64,000 nucleotides of DNA from Pseudomonas hamedanensis (GCF_014268595.2 NZ_CP077091.1:4570001-4634000); one strand, 5' to 3'. Counted from the stretch's first letter, positions 26,702 through 36,909 are shown. Notes: generated from the letters alone by a model not told the origin. Translations and numbers: made by a program.

Positions 26702-28174
26702 TCAGAACACCGAGACGTAATCGCCCAGCTCGACCTGTACCGATTTGATGCGGGTGAAGTTGTTCAGCGAGCTGATTCCGTTTTCACGGCCCACGCCCGA
26801 CTGCTTGTAGCCGCCGACCGGCATTTTCGCGTCGGACTCGCCCCAGGCGTTGATCCAGCAGATACCGGCTTCCAGTTGATGAATCACGCGGTGCGCGCGG
26901 TTCAGGTCTTTGGTGACGATACCGGCGGCCAGGCCGAAGTCGGTGTCGTTGGCGCGGCGGATCACTTCTTCTTCGGTTTCGTAGGAGAGGATCGCCATGA
27001 CCGGGCCGAAGATTTCTTCGCGCACGATGGTCATCTCGTCGGTGCAATCGGTGAACACGGTTGGCGCAACGAACGCGCCTTTGGCGAATTCGCCGTCGGT
27101 CAGACGACCGCCGCCGCACAGTACGCGGGCACCTTCTTCCTTGCCTTTTTCGATGTAGGACAGCACGCTTTCCATGTGGGCGAAGCTGACCAGCGGGCCG
27201 AAGTTGGTGTTTTCGTCTTCCGGGTTGCCGACGCGGATGCGTGCAACGCGCTCAACGATCTTGGCTTCGAACGCGGCTTTCAGGTGCGCCGGGACGAATA
27301 CACGGGTGCCGTTGGTGCAGACCTGACCGGAGCTGTAGAAGTTGGCCATCATCGCGGTGTCGGCGGCGCGATCGAGGTCGGCGTCGTCGCAGATGATCAG
27401 CGGCGACTTGCCGCCCAGTTCCATGGTCACGTCTTTGAGCGACGAGGCCGAGGCGCTGGCCATGACTTTCTTGCCGGTGTCGGTGCCGCCGGTGAAGGAA
27501 ATTTTCTCAATGCGCGGGTGCTCGGTCAGCCATGTGCCGACTTCACGGCCGCTGCCGGTCAGCACGTTGAACACGCCGTTCGGCACGCCGGCTTCGGTGT
27601 AGATTTCCGCCAGTTTGAGGGTGGTCAGCGAGGTGACTTCGCTTGGCTTGAAGATCATCGCGTTACCGGCGGCCAGCGCCGGTGCGGATTTCCACAGGGC
27701 GATCTGGATCGGGTAGTTCCACGCGCCGATACCGGCAACCACGCCCAGTGGCTCGCGACGGGTGTAAACGAAAGAGGTGTCACGCAGCGGGATCTGCTCG
27801 CCTTCGATGGCGGGCACCAGGCCTGCGTAGTATTCCAGCACGTCGGCGCCGGTGACGATGTCGACGTACTTGGTTTCGGAGAAGGATTTGCCGGTGTCCA
27901 GGGTTTCCAGCGCGGCCAGCTCATCGTTGCGCTCGCGCAGGATGTCGACGGCGCGACGCAGGATGCGCGAACGCTCCATGGCGGTCATCGCGGCCCAGAT
28001 TTTCTGGCCCTTTTCGGCGCTGACCACGGCGCGCTCGACGTCTTCCTTGGTTGCACGTTGCACCAGCGCGAGGACCTCACCGTTCGCCGGGTTGATGGCT
28101 TCGAAGGTGGCATCGCTGCCAGCGTCGGTGTACGCGCCATCGATGTAGAGTTTTTGCAGTTCGAAACGGGCCAT
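26702..28174 (-). CDS. betB: Betaine aldehyde dehydrogenase
   Basis: 490 residues, NAD(P)-dependent oxidation of betaine aldehyde to glycine betaine in the cytoplasm. Aldehyde dehydrogenase motifs: cofactor region [12 protein letters not shown], catalytic Glu in [10 protein letters not shown] (about 252) and catalytic Cys in [13 protein letters not shown] (about 286). ATG 28174 has GAGGAC upstream and gives the standard BetB N-terminus [13 protein letters not shown]; the longer frame is not supported. Sits between betI and betA. Confidence 0.97.
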   Translation of the reverse strand: MARFELQKLYIDGAYTDAGSDATFEAINPANGEVLALVQRATKEDVERAVVSAEKGQKIWAAMTAMERSRILRRAVDILRERNDELAALETLDTGKSFSETKYVDIVTGADVLEYYAGLVPAIEGEQIPLRDTSFVYTRREPLGVVAGIGAWNYPIQIALWKSAPALAAGNAMIFKPSEVTSLTTLKLAEIYTEAGVPNGVFNVLTGSGREVGTWLTEHPRIEKISFTGGTDTGKKVMASASASSLKDVTMELGGKSPLIICDDADLDRAADTAMMANFYSSGQVCTNGTRVFVPAHLKAAFEAKIVERVARIRVGNPEDENTNFGPLVSFAHMESVLSYIEKGKEEGARVLCGGGRLTDGEFAKGAFVAPTVFTDCTDEMTIVREEIFGPVMAILSYETEEEVIRRANDTDFGLAAGIVTKDLNRAHRVIHQLEAGICWINAWGESDAKMPVGGYKQSGVGRENGISSLNNFTRIKSVQVELGDYVSVF

Positions 28175-28262
28175 AGTGTCCTCGCAAGTGCATTGGTGGT
28201 TGGCGTTGCCCACCGCGATCACGCTGCGGTGGAGTTCAGGGGCTGAGCGTTTTCTGTGTGCT

Positions 28263-28856
28263 CTAGCTCACCTGCTTGGCCAATTGGAAATCCATGTATT
28301 CGTAAGCGATCTGTTGCGCCTGCGCCGTGTCGAAAGCGTCTCCCGACAGCGCGCCGCGCAACCACAAGCCGTCAATCAACGCTGCCAGGCCTCGGGCGGC
28401 GCTGCGCGCATCTTCGAGCGGCAGCACACGGCGGAACTGGCAGCACAGGTTGGAATACAGACGGTGATCGTTGATCCGCTGCAACCTGTGCAAAGACGGC
28501 TGGTGCATGCTGGTGGCCCAGAAGGCCAGCCAGGTTTTCATTGCCGGGCCATTGACCTGGCTGGCGTCGAAGTTGCCTTCGATGATCACCTGCAGATGCG
28601 CCCGTGGGCTGTCATCTGCCAGCGCCTGACGGCGCGCGGTGACGCTCTCGCTGAGGGCGGTCATCAGGTACCGCATCGTGGCGGCGATCAGGCCGTTCTT
28701 GTCCTGAAAGTAATGACTGATGATGCCATTCGAGACACCGGCCAGACGGGCGATCAGCGCAATGCTGGCGTCCCCCATTCCGACCTGATCGACCGCCTGC
28801 AATGTGGCTTCGATCAGTTGTTGGCGGCGGATGGGTTGCATACCGACCTTGGGCAT
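28263..28856 (-). CDS. betI: Choline-responsive TetR-family repressor BetI
   Basis: 197 residues: N-terminal helix-turn-helix [22 protein letters not shown] region (about 29-50) and a TetR-type ligand domain. Represses the bet genes until choline binds. ATG 28856 gives the usual [15 protein letters not shown] start, with AAGGAG 9 bases upstream. First gene of betIBA; a perfect palindrome lies 70 bases upstream in the shared control region with betT. Confidence 0.96.
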   Translation of the reverse strand: MPKVGMQPIRRQQLIEATLQAVDQVGMGDASIALIARLAGVSNGIISHYFQDKNGLIAATMRYLMTALSESVTARRQALADDSPRAHLQVIIEGNFDASQVNGPAMKTWLAFWATSMHQPSLHRLQRINDHRLYSNLCCQFRRVLPLEDARSAARGLAALIDGLWLRGALSGDAFDTAQAQQIAYEYMDFQLAKQVS

Positions 28857-29285
28857 CTTGCACATCTCCTTAGGCCTTCCGAGGGGCGAATGACGCCGAT
28901 CGGATTGAGGGCCAGTCTATTTTGTTTTGATTGAACGTTCAATCAACAAAGAATAAGATCTGCGACAATTCGTCGCTGCCTACAGATTTTTCCTACGCGT
29001 GATGACGATAAAAACCGACACCTGAAACGGCTCGAAACCTGCGTGGAGCATGGCGCGGTTCGCGATTCGATGGACGTGTTGAAAGGGCAAGACGCTCGGG
29101 GCCAGGTTTCGGATGAACGTCCGGCATCGCTGGCCACGAAAGCGAATACGCAACGCCATTTCGGCAGGTTCGGGCTTTTTTCGGAGTGTCTTTATATCAC
29201 CCGCCGGTCGGCTGCCAACTAACCGATTGATCGGGTCCCGTGTTGCCTTGTGTTCTTCTCTCGCACTGCCTGGAGCATTTGTGCC
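28857..29285. promoter_or_regulatory. betI-betT divergent control region
   Basis: A 429-bp region with the promoters of betIBA (left) and betT (right). The only strong element I see is the palindrome at 28927-28946; the rest shows no coding signal. Confidence 0.6.
28927..28946. promoter_or_regulatory. Putative BetI operator
   Basis: Perfect 20-bp palindrome TTGATTGAACGTTCAATCAA. Its form and place, between betI and the divergent betT, fit a TetR-family operator that could control both directions. Confidence 0.8.
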
Positions 29286-31283
29286 ATGAGTTCTGCCTCG
29301 CTAATAAAGACCCCGCCCGAGAAGGTGACGGTCAACGGTTGGGTGTTCTACACCTCGACCGCGCTGATTCTGTTGTTGACCGCCATTCTGATCATCGCCC
29401 CGCAAGAGGCCGGCAGAATGTTGGGGATGGCCCAGGCCTGGTTGTCGCGCAGCTTCGGCTGGTACTACATGGTGGTGATCGCGGCCTACCTGGTGTTTGT
29501 GGTCGGTCTGGCGTTTTCCTCGTACGGCAAACTCAAACTGGGCAGCAAGGACGACACCCCGGATTTCAGTTACGGCGCCTGGGCGGGGATGCTGTTCTCG
29601 TCGGGCATCGGTATTTCGCTGCTGTACTTCGGCGCCTCCGAGCCGCTGGATCACTATTTCAATCCGCCAGAAGGCACGTCGGCCACCCACATGGCCGCGC
29701 GTCAGGCGGTTCAGCTGACGTTCCTGCATTGGGGCCTGCACGGTTGGGCGATCTACGCACTGGTCGGTCTCGCCGTGGCGTACTTTGCTTATCGGCACAA
29801 CCAGCCATTGGCGCTGCGTTCGGCGCTGTATCCGCTGGTTGGCGAGCGTTGGGTCAAAGGCGCGGCCGGTCATGCGGTCGACGGCTTCGGCATGTTCGTG
29901 ACCCTGCTGGGGCTGGTGACCAACCTGGGCATTGGCTCGCTGCAAGTGTCGTCCGGGCTGGAAAACCTGTTCGGCATGGAACACAGCAACACCAACCTGC
30001 TGATCGTGATCATCGTCATGAGCACCGTGGCGACCATCGCTGCCGTGTCGGGCGTGGAAAACGGTATTCGTCGTCTGTCCAACCTGAACATCGTGCTGTT
30101 CAGCGGTCTGCTGATCTTCGTTCTGCTGTTCGGCCCGACCCTGCACTTGCTCAACGGCTTCGTGCAGAACATCGGCGACTACCTCAACGGCGTGGTGCTG
30201 AAGACGTTCGACCTGTACGTCTATGAAGGCGACAACGCCAAGTCTGATCGCTGGCTGGGTCTGTGGACTCTGTTCTATTGGGCGTGGTGGATTTCCTGGG
30301 CGCCGTTCGTGGGCATGTTCATCGCGCGGATTTCCCGTGGCCGCAGCGTGCGTGAGCTGGTCGCGGGCGTGCTGCTGATTCCACTGGGTTTCACCTTGGC
30401 CTGGCTGTCGATCTTCGGTAACTCGGCGCTGGATCTGGTGATGAACCAGGGCGCGGTGGAGCTGGGCAAGACGGCGCTGGAACAGCCGTCGATGGCGATC
30501 TATCAATTGCTGGAGCATTACCCGGCGTCGAAGATTGTCATTGGTGTGTCGATCTTCGTCGGCTTCGTGCTGTTCCTGACACCGGCCGACTCCGGCGCGG
30601 TGATGATGGCGAATCTGTCGTGCAAGGGCGGCAACGTCGATGAAGACGCGCCGCACTGGCTGCGGATATTCTGGTCGGTGGTGATTACGCTGGTGACCAT
30701 CGGCCTGTTGTTTGCCGGTAATTTCGAAGCCATGCAGACCATGGTGGTGCTGGCCGGTCTGCCGTTCTCGGTGGTGCTGATCTGCTTCATGTTCGGCTTG
30801 CACAAGGCGATGCGCCAGGACGTGCAGATTGAACAGGAGCAAGCGCAACTGGCCGAGCGCGGACGTCGCGGATTCAGCGAGCGTTTGACGCAGCTGGATC
30901 TGCAGCCGAGCCAATCGGTGGTGCAGCGCTTTATGGACAAACATGTGACCCCGGCACTGGAAGATGCAGCCGCGCAATTGCGCAATCAGGGGATTGAAGT
31001 GCAGACGCTGTTGGGCAAAGCCAAGCGCTGCATGGGCGTGCGGGTCGAGATGGAAGAGGGCAACCCTTTCGTTTACGAAGTGAGCCTGGAGGGCTATCTG
31101 GCGACCCCGACCGAATCGGCGCAATCGGATGAGGCTCGTCAGCGTTATTACCGGGCCGAGGTGTATTTGCACAATGGCAGTCAGGATTACGACTTGATGG
31201 GCTTCACCCCGGAGCAGATCACCCGGGATGTGCTGGATCAGTTCGAGAGCCATCGGCAGCTTCTTGGGCGGGTGTATAGCTAA
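29286..31283 (+). CDS. betT: BCCT-family choline transporter BetT
   Basis: 665 residues: 12 membrane segments in the first 510 residues and a long cytoplasmic C-terminal domain (about 515-665) as in osmotically regulated BetT. The BCCT substrate-site tryptophan cluster is visible at YWAWWISWAPFVGMFIARISRG. High-capacity, ion-coupled choline uptake into the cytoplasm feeds BetA. ATG 29286 gives MSSASLIKTPPEKVTVNGW; GGAG is about 10 bases upstream. Divergent from betI and likely under the same operator. Confidence 0.95.
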   Translation: MSSASLIKTPPEKVTVNGWVFYTSTALILLLTAILIIAPQEAGRMLGMAQAWLSRSFGWYYMVVIAAYLVFVVGLAFSSYGKLKLGSKDDTPDFSYGAWAGMLFSSGIGISLLYFGASEPLDHYFNPPEGTSATHMAARQAVQLTFLHWGLHGWAIYALVGLAVAYFAYRHNQPLALRSALYPLVGERWVKGAAGHAVDGFGMFVTLLGLVTNLGIGSLQVSSGLENLFGMEHSNTNLLIVIIVMSTVATIAAVSGVENGIRRLSNLNIVLFSGLLIFVLLFGPTLHLLNGFVQNIGDYLNGVVLKTFDLYVYEGDNAKSDRWLGLWTLFYWAWWISWAPFVGMFIARISRGRSVRELVAGVLLIPLGFTLAWLSIFGNSALDLVMNQGAVELGKTALEQPSMAIYQLLEHYPASKIVIGVSIFVGFVLFLTPADSGAVMMANLSCKGGNVDEDAPHWLRIFWSVVITLVTIGLLFAGNFEAMQTMVVLAGLPFSVVLICFMFGLHKAMRQDVQIEQEQAQLAERGRRGFSERLTQLDLQPSQSVVQRFMDKHVTPALEDAAAQLRNQGIEVQTLLGKAKRCMGVRVEMEEGNPFVYEVSLEGYLATPTESAQSDEARQRYYRAEVYLHNGSQDYDLMGFTPEQITRDVLDQFESHRQLLGRVYS

Positions 31284-31326
31284 ACCTTGAGATTCAGCGA
31301 TGCAGTCAGCTGCACCGCTGAACCAT

Positions 31327-31459
31327 TGTGGCGAGGGGATTTATCCCCGTTGGGCTGCGAAGCAGTCCTGAAACCGTCAAACGCGGTTTTATTGAATTAC
31401 CGCGATTGACGACTTGGGGCCGCTTCGCGACCCATCGGGGATAAATCCCCTCGCCACAG
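31327..31459. repeat. Long palindromic repeat (GGGGATTTATCCCC family)
   Basis: TGTGGCGAGGGGATTTATCC at the left, complement at the right, downstream of betT. Confidence 0.88.
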
Positions 31460-31490
31460 GTTCTTTGTTTACAGCTAGATATCTGCACTA

Positions 31491-31525
31491 ACAAAAACGC
31501 CGCGAGAGTCTCGCGGCGTTTTTGT
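31491..31525. terminator. Bidirectional terminator between betT and cbcV
   Basis: Perfect stem AACGCCGCGAGA / TCTCGCGGCGTT with a single-base loop, flanked by A and T runs, so it can stop transcription from both sides. Confidence 0.92.
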
Positions 31526-31536
31526 GTCTGGGATTC

Positions 31537-32715
31537 CTACCCCAGATTCTTGCCCAACAACGCATGATACAACTCGCTGTCCCCCAAAATCCCGACCACA
31601 TGATTGTCATCGTGCAGCACCAGCTTGTTGCCGGTCTGATAACGGATCTGCAGTGCGTCACGCATGCCGATGTTCGAGTCCACCAGCGTCGGCTTGCGTT
31701 CCAGGCCTTCCACCGCCTGGCCCGGTGCCCAGTTCTGCAGGTTCAGCACCGAACCGTTCTGCCGCGCGCCTTTGATGGTGTTGCCTTCGGCCAGGTCCAG
31801 CCACGAATCGCCGCCCGGATCGAGGCACACCGAGCCGTTGATGCGTTTGCACTTGTCCAGCGTGCGCATCAGGCTGCGGCCGCAGAGCACGTTGAGCGGG
31901 TTGGTGTGGGCGACGAAGGTGCGTACATAGTCGTCCGCCGGGTTGAGCACGATTTCTTCCGGCACGCTGTACTGGATGATCCGGCCGTCTTTCATGATCG
32001 CGATGCGGCTACCCAATTTGAGCGCCTCGTCGAGGTCGTGGCTTACAAATACGATGGTCTTGCTCAGCTTGCGCTGCAGCTCCAGCAGCTCGTCCTGCAG
32101 GCCTTGGCGAATCAGCGGGTCGAGGGCCGAGAACGGTTCGTCCATCAGCAGAATATCGGCGTCCATCGCCAGCGCGCGGGCGAGGCCGACGCGCTGCTGC
32201 ATGCCGCCGGAGAGTTCGTCGGGCTTCTTGTTGCGCCATTGCGTGAGGCCGACCAGTTCGAGTTTTTCATCGACCAGTTTCTTGCGTTCCTTCTCCGGTC
32301 GGCCCTGCATTTCCAGGCCGAAACTGATGTTCTCGCGCACCGTCAGCCAAGGCATCAGGGCAAACTTCTGGAACACCATGGCAATGCGCTTGGTGCGCAT
32401 CATTTTCAGCTCGGCCGGGGTGCAGGAAGCGATGTCGATCTGGCGGTTTTCATGCTCGACGAACAGCTTGCCGCGGCTCACGGTGTTGAGGCCGTTGATG
32501 CAGCGCAGCAGGCTCGACTTGCCTGAGCCGGACAGGCCCATCAGCACGCAGATTTCGCCTTTGTTGATGTCCAGCGTGGCTTTTTCCACGCCGACGATCT
32601 GACCGGTCTTCTTCAGGATCTCGTTGCGGGTCATGCCCTGATCGAGCAGCTTGAGCGCCTCGCGTGGATCCTTGGAAAAGATTACGTCGACGTCTTCGAA
32701 GCGAATAATGCTCAT
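31537..32715 (-). CDS. cbcV: Choline/betaine/carnitine ABC transporter ATPase CbcV
   Basis: 392-residue ATPase of the OpuA/ProV type. Walker A GLSGSGKSSLLR (about 60), Q-loop in MVFQKFALMPW, signature LSGGMQQRVGLARAL, Walker B ILLMDEPFSALDP and H-loop VSHDLDEA; a CBS-like C-terminal half follows (GILGDSELYHALLG at the end). Energises uptake of choline, and by analogy betaine and carnitine with other binding proteins. Its ATG overlaps the end of cbcW by four bases (ATGA). Promoter lies ahead of cbcX. Confidence 0.95.
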   Translation of the reverse strand: MSIIRFEDVDVIFSKDPREALKLLDQGMTRNEILKKTGQIVGVEKATLDINKGEICVLMGLSGSGKSSLLRCINGLNTVSRGKLFVEHENRQIDIASCTPAELKMMRTKRIAMVFQKFALMPWLTVRENISFGLEMQGRPEKERKKLVDEKLELVGLTQWRNKKPDELSGGMQQRVGLARALAMDADILLMDEPFSALDPLIRQGLQDELLELQRKLSKTIVFVSHDLDEALKLGSRIAIMKDGRIIQYSVPEEIVLNPADDYVRTFVAHTNPLNVLCGRSLMRTLDKCKRINGSVCLDPGGDSWLDLAEGNTIKGARQNGSVLNLQNWAPGQAVEGLERKPTLVDSNIGMRDALQIRYQTGNKLVLHDDNHVVGILGDSELYHALLGKNLG

Positions 32716-33557
32716 GCGTCACCCCCTACTTTAGCGTCGGGTTGTTTGCAGATACGGTCGAGCATGATCGCCAGCAGTACGATTGCCAGGCCTGCTTCGA
32801 AGCCCAGCGCAATATCAGCAGTGTTCAGTGCGTTGACCACCGGTTTGCCAAGTCCGTCGGCGCCGACCAGTGCCGCGATCACCACCATCGACAGCGACAG
32901 CATGATGCACTGGGTGATGCCGGCCGCGATGCTCGGCATGGCGTGCGGCAGTTCGATCCGTGAGAGCAGTTGGCGACGCGAGCAGCCGAAGGCCTTGCCG
33001 GCGTCCATCAGTTCTTGCGGGACATCGCGGATGCCCAGGTAGGTCAGGCGGATCGGCGCCGCGATGGCGAAGACCACCGTCGAGATCAGGCCTGGCACCA
33101 CACCCAGCCCGAAGAGGGTCAGGGTAGGAATGAGGTAAACGAAGGTCGGTACGGTCTGCATCAGATCGAGTACCGGCCGCATCATGGTGTAGAACATCGG
33201 TTTGTGCGCGGCGACGATGCCCAGCGGCACGCCAATCAACACGCAGACCAGGGTCGCGAACAGCACCTGGGCGAGGGTTTCCATGGTTTCCTGCCAGTAC
33301 CCCAGGTTGAGGATGAGCAGGAACGAGGCGACCACGAACGCAGTCAGGCCCCATTTGCGCTGGATCATGTGAGCGAGTAGCGCGATCAGGCCAATCAAGA
33401 CCAGTGGGTTGAACCAGGTCAGCGCAAACGTCACGCCGTGGATCATCGTTTCCAGTGTCACGGCGATTGCGTCGAAGGTGTTGGCGCCGTGTTGCGTCAA
33501 CCATTCGACGAAGCCCGCGATGTACTGGCCTAAAGGTATTTTCTGATCAATCAGCAT
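32712..33557 (-). CDS. cbcW: Choline/betaine/carnitine ABC transporter permease CbcW
   Basis: 281-residue inner-membrane permease with about six membrane segments; the ABC permease loop is at EALM-like DAGKAFGCSRRQLLSRIELPHAMPSI (about 180-205). I chose ATG 33557, giving MLIDQKIPLGQYIAGF, which matches remembered homologues; an ATG at 33575 is also possible and neither has a strong ribosome binding site. Forms the membrane channel with CbcV. Confidence 0.92.
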   Translation of the reverse strand: MLIDQKIPLGQYIAGFVEWLTQHGANTFDAIAVTLETMIHGVTFALTWFNPLVLIGLIALLAHMIQRKWGLTAFVVASFLLILNLGYWQETMETLAQVLFATLVCVLIGVPLGIVAAHKPMFYTMMRPVLDLMQTVPTFVYLIPTLTLFGLGVVPGLISTVVFAIAAPIRLTYLGIRDVPQELMDAGKAFGCSRRQLLSRIELPHAMPSIAAGITQCIMLSLSMVVIAALVGADGLGKPVVNALNTADIALGFEAGLAIVLLAIMLDRICKQPDAKVGGDA

Positions 33558-33634
33558 GGTAGTGAACGTCCGCATGCAAGGAAATTAACAGCCCGGGCAG
33601 GCACGCCTGCCCGGCATAAGCGGTGCCTCTGGAA

Positions 33635-34582
33635 TCAAGGCGCGAGCTTGGCTTTCACGGCCTCCAGGCCAGGTTTACCGTCAATGGTGGTCACGCCAGC
33701 GAGCCAGGTTTCGAGCACCTGTGGATTCTTTTTCAGCCAGGCCTTGGCGGCCGCGTCAGGCTTCATTTTGTCGTCAAGGATGTTGCCCATCAGTTCACTT
33801 TCCATGTCGACGGTGAACTCCAGGTTTTTCAACAACTGACCGACATTGCTGCATTCGGTGGCGTAGCCCTTGCGGGTGTTGGTGGCCACGGTGGCGGCAC
33901 CAAAGTCGGGACCGAAGAAATCGTCGCCGCCGGTCAGGTATTGAATCTTGAAACGCTTGTTCATCGGGTGCGGCGCCCAGCCGAGGAAGACCACGGCGGT
34001 GTCGCGTTTCTGTGCACGGTCGACCTGCGAGAGCATGCCGGCCTCGGAGGATTCGACGACTTTGAAACCGGCGTCCTTCAGGCCAAAGGCGTTCTTGTCG
34101 ATCATGCTCTGGATCAGGCGGTTGCCGTCGTTGCCCGGCTCGATGCCATAGATCTTGCCGTCGAGTTCTTTCTTGAATTTGGCGATGTCGGCGAAGTCAT
34201 GCAGGCCTTTGTCGTACAGCGCTTGCGGCACGGCCAAGGTGTATTTGGCGCCCTTGAGGTTGGTGCGCACGGTTTCCACGGTGCCGGCGTCACGGTAGGC
34301 CTTGATGTCGTTCTCCATGGTCGGCATCCAGTTGCCGAGAAACACGTCCATGTTCTTGCCGTCGGCCAGCGACTTGTAGGTCACCGGGACAGAAATCATG
34401 GTGGTCTTGGTCTTGTAGCCGAGGGCGTTGAGGACCACGGAGGTGGTGGCGGTGGTCGCGGTGATGTCGGTCCAGCCGACATCGGAGAAGTTAACGAGGC
34501 TGCACTGTGCCGGTTCTGCGGCTTGCGCCAGTAACGGCAGACTCAGCAGGGCGGCCAACAACAACGACGGGGAACCTTTCAT
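33635..34582 (-). CDS. cbcX: Periplasmic choline-binding protein CbcX/ChoX
   Basis: 315 residues with a signal peptide ending AQA near residue 21. OpuAC/ProX-type binding protein; tryptophans at W37 (DVGWTDI), W85 (LGNWMP) and in FLGWAPHPM are placed to form the aromatic cage for a trimethylammonium group. Delivers choline to CbcWV. AAGGAG is 7 bases before the ATG. First gene of cbcXWV. A 21-bp triple repeat lies about 150 bases upstream. Confidence 0.94.
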   Translation of the reverse strand: MKGSPSLLLAALLSLPLLAQAAEPAQCSLVNFSDVGWTDITATTATTSVVLNALGYKTKTTMISVPVTYKSLADGKNMDVFLGNWMPTMENDIKAYRDAGTVETVRTNLKGAKYTLAVPQALYDKGLHDFADIAKFKKELDGKIYGIEPGNDGNRLIQSMIDKNAFGLKDAGFKVVESSEAGMLSQVDRAQKRDTAVVFLGWAPHPMNKRFKIQYLTGGDDFFGPDFGAATVATNTRKGYATECSNVGQLLKNLEFTVDMESELMGNILDDKMKPDAAAKAWLKKNPQVLETWLAGVTTIDGKPGLEAVKAKLAP

Positions 34583-35018
34583 GGATGGACTCCTTGGTGT
34601 TTTTTTTGGCAGTGTTCCGACTGTGGACCACCGCACTTATAGGTTGCGGTTGGGTGGCGTTCTGGAGACAGCTGTACCGCAGCGCCTTGCAATCGAGTCA
34701 TCCCGATCATGTACCAGTGAAAATCTGACGCCTACAGGGAGGGTCGTATCCAGTACAGGGATGGTCGCTTCCAGTGTCGGTGACGTCGCTTACAGCTTTT
34801 TTCCGCCCCCGATGATCTTCTGAACTGCATAAAAACGGCGCATTTGCGGGGTGAAAACACTACGGCGCTGGTGGACATGAGTGCGTCGGTGTCAGACGCC
34901 GCACGAGCCGGCAAAAGCCCGATGATGCGGGCATTCGGCGGATCGCAGCTTGAGCGTAGCAGCTCCGCCAGCGGGTGCTTTTCACATCCGGACCGGCATC
35001 TTCAGGAGCTTCGCAGCA
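34583..35018. promoter_or_regulatory. cbcX-sdaA divergent control region
   Basis: A 436-bp region between divergent genes of the choline regulon. It contains the phased triple repeat at 34733-34795; no gene is seen. The extended frame leading into sdaA from 34950 has no supporting start site. Confidence 0.65.
34733..34795. promoter_or_regulatory. Three tandem 21-bp repeats, putative GbdR sites
   Basis: Three abutting 21-base units at 34733-34753, 34754-34774 and 34775-34795. Units 1 and 2 share TACAGGGA-n-GGTCG-n-n-TCCAG; unit 3 keeps GTCGCTTACAG. Read toward cbcX the cores are CTGGATACGAC, CTGGAAGCGAC and CTGTAAGCGAC. Helical phasing is typical of AraC-family sites, and GbdR is the regulator of this locus; that GbdR binds here is inference. 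Confidence 0.7.
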
Positions 35019-36395
35019 ATGGCTATCAGCGTTTTCGACCTGTTCAAAATCGGCATCGGCCCCTCCAGTTCCCACACCGTCGGCCCGATGCGCGCCGCCG
35101 CATTGTTCGTCGAGTCGCTACGCGGCAAGCATCAGTTGGAGCAGGTGCGGCGCATCGAGGTGCAATTGTTCGGTTCGCTGTCGGCCACCGGCATCGGCCA
35201 CGGCAGCGACAACGCGGTGATCATGGGGCTGATGGGCGAATGGCCGGACGCAATCGATCCGTTGCAAATCGGTCCGCGCATTCAGGCACTGCGCGAAACC
35301 CACACGCTGTTACTTGATGGTCGCTTGTCGGTGCCGTTCGTCTGGGCGCGCGACATGCGGCTGATCGACGAAAACCTGCCGTTCCATCCCAATGCCATGA
35401 CCCTGGTTGCCGAAGGTGAATCCGGTGAGCTGCACCGCGACACCTATTATTCGGTCGGCGGCGGCTTTGTCGTTGATGAGGCGCAAGCCAGCAGCGGCGT
35501 GGTCGATCTGGATCGCACCGAATTGCCTTACGACTTTTCCAGTGCGGTCGAGCTGCTCGACCTGTGCAAGAAGAACAATCTGCGCGTCGCCGAACTGATG
35601 ATGGCCAACGAAAAGGTCTGGCGCAGCGAAGAAGAAATCCGCGCCGGGCTGATGAAGCTGTGGCGGGCCATGCAGGACTGTGTCGAGCAGGGTCTTAAGC
35701 ACGAAGGCATCCTTCCCGGCGGTTTGAACGTGCGGCGGCGCGCGGCGAAGTTGCACCGCAGCCTGCAGGAGTTGGGCAAGCCCAATGTGATCGGCTCAAC
35801 CCTCAGCGCGATGGAGTGGGTCAACCTGTTCGCCCTCGCGGTCAACGAAGAGAACGCGGCGGGCGGGCGCATGGTCACGGCACCGACCAATGGCGCAGCG
35901 GGGATCATCCCGGCGGTGTTGCACTACTTTATGAAGTTCAGCGAAGCGGTCACGGACGCCAACGTCGTCGACTATTTCCTCGGCGCGGCGGCGGTCGGGA
36001 TTCTGTGCAAGAAGAACGCTTCGATCTCCGGTGCCGAAGTCGGTTGCCAGGGCGAAGTCGGTTCGGCTTGCGCCATGGCGGCGGCGGGGCTGGCGGAGAT
36101 TCTCGGGGCTACGCCGGAGCAGTTATGCAACGCGGCGGAGATTGGCCTGGAACACAATCTTGGTTTGACCTGCGACCCGGTCGGTGGCCTGGTGCAAGTG
36201 CCATGCATTGAGCGCAATGCAATCGCGGCAGTGAAAGCGATCAACGCGGCGCAAATGGCCCTGCGTGGCGACGGTCAGCACTTTATCTCGCTGGACCGGG
36301 TGATCCGCACCATGCGCGACACCGGCGCGGATATGCATGACAAATATAAAGAGACCTCCCGGGGTGGATTGGCGGTCAGCGCCGTTGAATGCTGA
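35019..36395 (+). CDS. sdaA: L-serine dehydratase (4Fe-4S)
   Basis: 458-residue single-chain enzyme that deaminates L-serine to pyruvate. N-terminal [20 protein letters not shown] and C-terminal domain with the iron-sulfur cysteines in [20 protein letters not shown] and [12 protein letters not shown] 35019 gives the family start MAISVFDLF. It finishes the pathway by converting serine, made from betaine-derived glycine by GlyA1, to pyruvate, and shares its control region with cbcX. The symbol may be sdaB in other strains. Confidence 0.94.
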   Translation: MAISVFDLFKIGIGPSSSHTVGPMRAAALFVESLRGKHQLEQVRRIEVQLFGSLSATGIGHGSDNAVIMGLMGEWPDAIDPLQIGPRIQALRETHTLLLDGRLSVPFVWARDMRLIDENLPFHPNAMTLVAEGESGELHRDTYYSVGGGFVVDEAQASSGVVDLDRTELPYDFSSAVELLDLCKKNNLRVAELMMANEKVWRSEEEIRAGLMKLWRAMQDCVEQGLKHEGILPGGLNVRRRAAKLHRSLQELGKPNVIGSTLSAMEWVNLFALAVNEENAAGGRMVTAPTNGAAGIIPAVLHYFMKFSEAVTDANVVDYFLGAAAVGILCKKNASISGAEVGCQGEVGSACAMAAAGLAEILGATPEQLCNAAEIGLEHNLGLTCDPVGGLVQVPCIERNAIAAVKAINAAQMALRGDGQHFISLDRVIRTMRDTGADMHDKYKETSRGGLAVSAVEC

Positions 36396-36410
36396 AACCG
36401 AGTTGTCTCT

Positions 36411-36478
36411 GTTCGCGAGCAGGCTCACTCCTACAATTTGAAATGCGTTCCCCTGTAGGAGTGAGCCTGCTCGCGATG
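36411..36478. repeat. REP pair
   Basis: TTCGCGAGCAGGCTCACTCC / complement, compact pair after sdaA. Confidence 0.9.
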
Positions 36479-36909
36479 AGGCAAGACCAGTCAAAACTGC
36501 TCACCAAACGAACACCACAAACCAGCCACGCCACCTTTTGGCGCGTCGCAATCAGACAAGAGTCGTTGTCGGTCGTGACTGCTGAGTCGCTACTTGACCG
36601 TCCATCGCCCGTGCTTGCGGTGACACTCTGTCTGAATCGCGCGCAGGCCCGTTCCCACAAGTGCTACCGATCTGCTCACAGACTGCGCAGCAGGCCCCTG
36701 GCAGCGCTTGATGGCACTTCGAAATGCCCTGTTCCGAGGTCTCGAATAGACACGTCGCGAGGTCGTTTTCAGGAGTTATTGAACGCCCATCCAATTTTAG
36801 GCATGGCAATTGCTCTGTCATAACAAAGCCCGTCTCCCCGTGAGTACGCCGGCAATAACAAGAGCCTCCGCCTGAGGCCATCACCCGCTTTGTGTGAGGA
36901 GATACCGCG
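36479..36909. promoter_or_regulatory. Long upstream region of gbdR
   Basis: About 430 bases without a convincing gene. It contains the sigma-54-type promoter at 36799-36814; the length leaves room for activator sites, though I could not assign any. Confidence 0.55.
36799..36814 (+). promoter_or_regulatory. Putative sigma-54 promoter of gbdR
   Basis: AGGCATGGCAATTGCT fits the consensus TGGCACG-N4-TTGCA/T with two mismatches and has the exact GG-N10-GC spacing (GG at 36800-36801, GC at 36812-36813). The predicted start is near 36825, about 85 bases before the gbdR ATG. Confidence 0.6.
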
